The position numbers were made by a program, and so were the translations under genes. A DNA stretch of 64,000 bases from the NCBI GenBank assembly GCA_013399695.1, contig VXAU01002492.1, positions 941,854-1,005,853 of the forward strand, in the 5' to 3' direction. The notes beneath the pieces are model-generated. The model worked only from the letters and a program-made list of their open reading frames with translations, had not been told where the DNA came from and searched no databases. Shown piece after piece: positions 58,956 through 64,000 of the stretch. The first letter of the stretch is position 1; every line of letters begins with the position of its first letter. The stretch is from Formicarius rufipectus. Lineage: Eukaryota > Chordata > Aves > Passeriformes > Formicariidae.

Positions 58956-61900
58956 GGATATATATGACTCATGTATTAACTCTGGTGGTGCAGAAACATG
59001 CAGGTCAGGGGACTTTCGTTGTCTATTTTGAAATATATTTTCAGTTTCAGGTTATTTTGCTACATATGCTGTGTCTATTCACCTTTGTTGTAATTCCTTT
59101 TAATTTATATCACTACTCAGAGCATAAAGTCAATATACATTACTGGATGTAATGTCTCTCCTCTGTTTTTCTAGTAACCCTCATGTGTTTGAAGAAGGTT
59201 ATAACATTTTTCTCACCAAACTAATTCTTTATTAATTAAAAAAATAGACTAAAATATTTATTCAAAAGCCTTCAGAGTGCAAGTGAGCAGAGATGCATGA
59301 AAAAGAATAATAGGAGCAGGTACAAAATAAAGTATCATTGAAAACAAGGGGGATGGGCTGAATTCTGCCCTAAAAAGTGTCTGGTTTATTGATTATTTCA
59401 GTCTATTGGTCCTTCAGAGAAACATTAGTATGTCCAATGATTTGATAATGACAAATGAGATCAAAGACAGTCTAATGAAGAGAGAAGTTGTTAAACCAGC
59501 ATGGAATGTGAAAGCAGTGTGTGAACTCATTTTAGTAGACACCAGTTGTCTGGTCTGGGCTATTTCTTTGCTTTCAGTTGCAAGGTTGTTCTACCAAAAT
59601 GATTTTCCATGAGGCTGGTGACAGCCTCATTTTTCACTATCAAGCAAGTCTGTATTATCAATTACATTCTATCTTATTATGAAGCTGTCTGTTGCTACAC
59701 TCCACAATGATATTGTTAGGGGGAAATAGCCTCATGGAATACTTTGAGCAATGAAAGATTCACTTCTTTAATAACATTTCTATAAATATACATTCAGAAT
59801 ACAGTATTGTCAAAGGCAAATAATTTTGAATAATATAATCTGATAGACCTAACAGTGTGTGGGACAGACAAAATACAGATGTAATAGGATCATCTTCAGC
59901 TCCTCTCCAGCCACTTTGACTCCAGCATCCATTAAAAAAATGCAGCCTGGGTGGTAAAAAACTCTCAGGAAGCGCAGGATCCCTGAATTTCAACAGTGTC
60001 CAAACACCAACTAGACCTTGAGGCTGCTCCAGTTTACATTACCTCTTAGCCATACTCAGACTTTGATTTATTCCAAGGTTGAGATCTCATGTCAGAGTCT
60101 GAGAACCCAAATATGGCATATACATAAAGCAAATACAATGCTTATGACCTTCACAATTCTTAATTTAAATGTTTGTGTAAATCACATCCACAATATTCCC
60201 TGGGCTATATAGAATCACCTTCCCAAGCTATGCCACTCATGTTTCTTACACAACAGATCAAACTAACTCCTAGAAAGGGAACTGTCATCCCTCTCACATT
60301 CATCTGTGTTTGAAAGTTGAGTCCCTTCTATGAATGCTGATTTTTGGCTCACTCTGAGGGCTGTCATTTCCATCTGCACTCACCTGGCAGCAGTTTTAGT
60401 CAGGCAACAGCCTGGAGCATAATCCCAACCACAGCTGATCCAGTGGGCCAAGAGTAGGAGTTCATAAAGGAAAAGTGGTTGCTGTTCCACAGTCATTCAT
60501 AAATGTGTCAGGTTTTTACCTCAGAGAGAACTGTGAGTCTCCATTTAAAGTATTAACACCAACTATCAACTCAAACAACCCCATTTAGCTTAAAATAATT
60601 GTAAAGACCATTGCCAACATTGTTTAACCTACTGCCTTCTCTAGCTCTGCCAGTATAACCCAGCTCATGGAGGGCAGTCAAAATATCAGACACCTACATA
60701 GTATTTCCATGAGCTTCTTTACTGCCATATCAAATCACTTTAGATTTTGTTCTTTGACTGAAATACGTGGTTGCATTTTTATAAGGTATTGACACTTTCT
60801 GAAGGAACAGCCAATTTTTGTAACTAATTTCATTTCTCTAGAAATGTAATCCAACCCTAAAACTGACTAAAAGCACTTTCAAAGGAAAGCTTTGAACTAG
60901 CTGTGTTATTGCAAAGTTACATATTTGGAAGATTTTCAATTTTTAAAAGATTTATTAGCATGCTTTTTTCAGAAAGACTTTCATTTCTCTAACCAGTATT
61001 GCATTGTGCTAAGAGATTATGTTTAGTGCATTGTGGCCAGGTTTGATAGAAATTAGAGATATTTCTTTAAAATTATTGATAGCAGAGAAGAAGGACTATG
61101 AATTTTGTAAGTCAATGACTGCTTTCATATCTGTGACTCCCATTAATGTCAGTGCAAATCCCACAGGCTTATTGCCCTGAGCCTTAAATTGGATTCTAAC
61201 ACATTCCAGTACTGCTGATTATGCATGCTAAACAACATATGCTATGACATTAATGAGGCCCATAATTACAAACAGCCTAAATGGACAGACAAATCATGAT
61301 TTATACCAAATTCATATAAGGCCCATTGCTATATATACAATAAATATATGTAGGACCTATAAAACTCCTTATGCATGGAAAGACAGGCATGTTAAACTGA
61401 GCCCCTGAAAATATGAAAAGGAACTAAATAACCTCCTTCTCATACATCTGTCATTGTAAAATACACATATGTGGTAACTTGACAGATCCAATGGGGAGAT
61501 AATAAAGTAATCTTTCAACTTAAAATTCAACTAACAGGAATGCAGGGCAACATTTTGTATTTATTTTCTCAAACATTGTGTTTAAATTAGCTGGGTATTG
61601 TCTGTCAAAATGCATAAAACAGCAGAGCTTGATAGGAAAAATCCCTTATAAATGATGGATCCAAACCAAGCAAGCTGGTTGTGTTATTATGTCAACTATC
61701 CACTACACATAACTTGATGCAAACCATCTTGAGAGATGATGATGATATTACTGAGGCAGGGAATTCCTTAAAGATAGTGTAGACTATATCTTACTCTGAG
61801 ATTTCAGCTGAATGCTGAAGAGTGAGTAATAATAAAAGTATTATCAGCCATGTTCCTTTTTTTCCCTGATTTTTATGTTGAAATCAATAATAGGCAAAAT

Positions 61901-64000
61901 ATAGCTTTTTACTGCATCTGAGCACAAGCTGGAAAATGCAAAATTTCATAAATATTTTTGTGCCACAGAGAAAGACAATGTGTATCTCAGGAGCCACTTA
62001 TATTCCCAGTTTTATGTATGCCATTGAGGCAACCTGAGTTTGTGGATGGACAATAACGGGTACAAAGACTAGTGGAATGAAAACAATGCAGGCCCCTGAA
62101 ATAAAGCATTGGATCTTTGGGTAAGAATGCAAGATCAAGCACTTCAAACATAAAATTGTTGGTCTGTGACAAAGAGTACAGGTCATGCTTACAGCAGAGG
62201 CCATTTATTTTTCCTAGGTAAAAATCATCCTATTAAGAACATGGAAATTCAGATAATAAGGAGAATGTGAACTTATAAGAAAGCAGATTGATATGATTTT
62301 TGGACATAACAACCACGACAGTATCAACAGGAAGAAAAGAATCCCATTTTCTCAGCACCAGCAAATTGCAAAGACCCTTGGGAATACTGTGCCCATTATG
62401 GTGTCCACAGAAGTCCCTCGAAGGATCAGACACACTTCAAAGAAGGACAGCAAAAACAATTAAAAGATTATCTAAGTAAAAAGCTCTAATTACTCAGCAG
62501 CTGTTGGGCTCAAAGCAGCAATTAATTCTGGGGAATCCCCCAGCCTGTGGAACGCAGGAGTCCAGACTAAAATCTCTCCCATGCTCAGTGTTTTCTAAAA
62601 GCAGCTCTTATTTTTACATAATAGTAGAATATCATTTAATCCAAGGAGAAGTGTTGGAAATACATAACCAGCAAAAAAAATGTTATCTGTGATCTGCAAG
62701 AAATGAGGCGTTTTTTCCTACCACCTCCCAAAACGAAAAACTGAATTATTTCTTCCTTTGTCATGTCTCCCTTTGCCATGTTTCCCAGTTCTTTCTGGAA
62801 CAGGTGAGTTTATTGTCCAAAAGAAGATATTTTACCATGAAGTTTCTTCTAAACTTGAGGAGATTCTGAAAAAGATCTGTCCTATGGCTGATGTTTCTTA
62901 CTCCATATTCACTGAAGGTTGTCCTCCTCTGATAAGAATCCTCAGCCAGGCTTAATTGTACAGAACAATGTTTCCATTGCCTCCAATCAGATTCTGCTCA
63001 GAAAGCTGGAGGACTTCTTTTTCCTCAGAAGGTTTCAATTATTTTAGTAGGAATGTTACTGACTAAAAAAATGCCCAAGTCAAAATAAGATAAAATTTTT
63101 AAAAAATTTAAAAAATTAAACATCTCCTCAGTGTGAGCTTCAAAAGTAGAACAAAATCTATTTCTGAAGTTCTCAGGGATGGTCTTTGATACACAGCCTT
63201 TAACAAAATTAGCATTTTTCCTTTCCCAGACTGAAAGTCTTCCTATCAACCCAAAAAGTTTGGCATTTTCCAGATCTATCTTCCTCCAATCCTGCATCCT
63301 TTTATTCTTAGCAGTTCTTCTCCCACATTACTGATGGTAGCTTGAACCAAGCTTGAACTGAGTTCTATTCTTCACCCAGTCTTTTTATAAAGAATATATT
63401 TAAAATATGAATATATTAACATTTAAAGAGTTTCTTATTCTTAAATATAAATATTTTCTACTGATGGGTGTAATGCAATTTGAGGTAGGTAAATATATAT
63501 AAATTGTACAAAAGCAACACAATTTGAAAAATGTGAAGTACTAAAATTGTGTGAAATATTAACTATAAATGAAATTAATTTTTCCTGATAAAAATATTTC
63601 TTTAACTAGAGAATACGTATTTAATTCTACCTGTTACTTATAACACACAACATCTTGCACTGCAAGTTTTTACTATGGAAGAAAATGCATCGATAAAAGG
63701 AAAATAAATCACAGGCATGAACACCTGATATCACTGAGGATAATAGAAAAACTATTTCTGACTCAAATTAGGTTATCTTTTATGTTTATTATTCAGTGAT
63801 AATCACCCTTTCTTGTGGCCTCTGTTACCTGGAGATTTGGGAACAAAATAGCTTTCTGGAACAAGATCCCTGAAATGGTTCCAACAGAAATTTATATGGA
63901 ATAACTGCATTTTTTACCTCAGTCTATAAAAGGACTTAATAATAATAAATAATAAAAAATATATAATGACAATAAATTAATTATATTATAATATATAATA
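58956..64000. other. Unique, strongly AT-rich non-coding DNA to the window end
   Basis: No gene or named repeat was seen. About 61000-61700 is repeat-poor with TAATTA and ATGCAT-type motifs and looks like the other candidate conserved blocks. The last 60 bases are nearly pure A and T. Frames of 61-90 codons have no domain. Two overlapping minus-strand frames at 61987-62204 were considered for receptor similarity and not accepted. Confidence 0.45.

Noticed and set aside
61987..62204. Two overlapping minus-strand frames of 61 and 68 codons that looked vaguely like a receptor segment
   Set aside because: No conserved motif could be pointed to, and the similarity was only general hydrophobicity.
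1..64000. Bacterial-type systems: operons, CRISPR arrays, defence islands, prophage
   Set aside because: There are no dense, long, co-directed frames, no regular spacer arrays and no ribosome-binding sites. The repeat content is avian.

Overview
The window looks like bird nuclear DNA, most likely neoavian and probably passerine. It is an AT-rich, gene-free stretch: an intergenic desert or a very long intron. Two things point to a bird. Eight CR1 retrotransposon fragments are present, most with the typical 3' end that reads ATTCTATG or ATTCTGTG. There is also a solo LTR of the abundant avian ERVL type. I found no protein-coding exon, tRNA, rRNA, CRISPR array or bacterial-type operon that I can support. 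The open reading frames are short, have no recognisable family, and the longer GC-rich ones fall inside CR1 or LTR sequence.

Layout. 0-10 kb: the end of a CR1 (minus strand), a 113-bp direct repeat seen twice 1.26 kb apart, a 72-bp tandem duplication at 3.73 kb followed by a small GC-rich island, then unique AT-rich DNA up to a 30-base A run at 9.94 kb. 10-20 kb: a possible LTR (minus) at 10.76-11.25 kb, unique DNA, and an LTR-like element at 19.0-19.76 kb whose 3' part recurs at 36.58-36.91 kb. 21-23.2 kb: a polypyrimidine tract broken by a 95-base assembly gap, an ERVL-type solo LTR with a 5-bp target-site duplication, and an apparently exact 653-bp direct duplication split by a single N, most likely an assembly error. 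24-30 kb: two related CR1 copies in opposite orientation around a 116-bp CAAA-type microsatellite; the right copy keeps recognisable but broken reverse-transcriptase motifs. 30-43 kb: unique DNA with a G-quadruplex motif at 34.0 kb, a 16-bp degenerate tandem repeat rich in GATA motifs at 34.65 kb, and the second LTR fragment. 43-57 kb: five more CR1 fragments, including two further head-to-head pairs. 57-64 kb: an 82-bp tandem duplication, then AT-rich unique DNA to the end.

No genes work together here. The functional candidates are non-coding: AT-rich, repeat-poor blocks with many TAATTA-type sites (about 0.88-1.22, 15.04-15.47, 37.4-38.0, 42.5-42.9 and 61.0-61.7 kb), which could be conserved regulatory elements. 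That is inference from texture and needs a genome alignment. I did not find a convincing new biological system. The points most worth a second look are the duplication at the single N, the 16-bp GATA minisatellite, the LTR family shared by 19 and 36 kb, and the repeated head-to-head CR1 arrangement.
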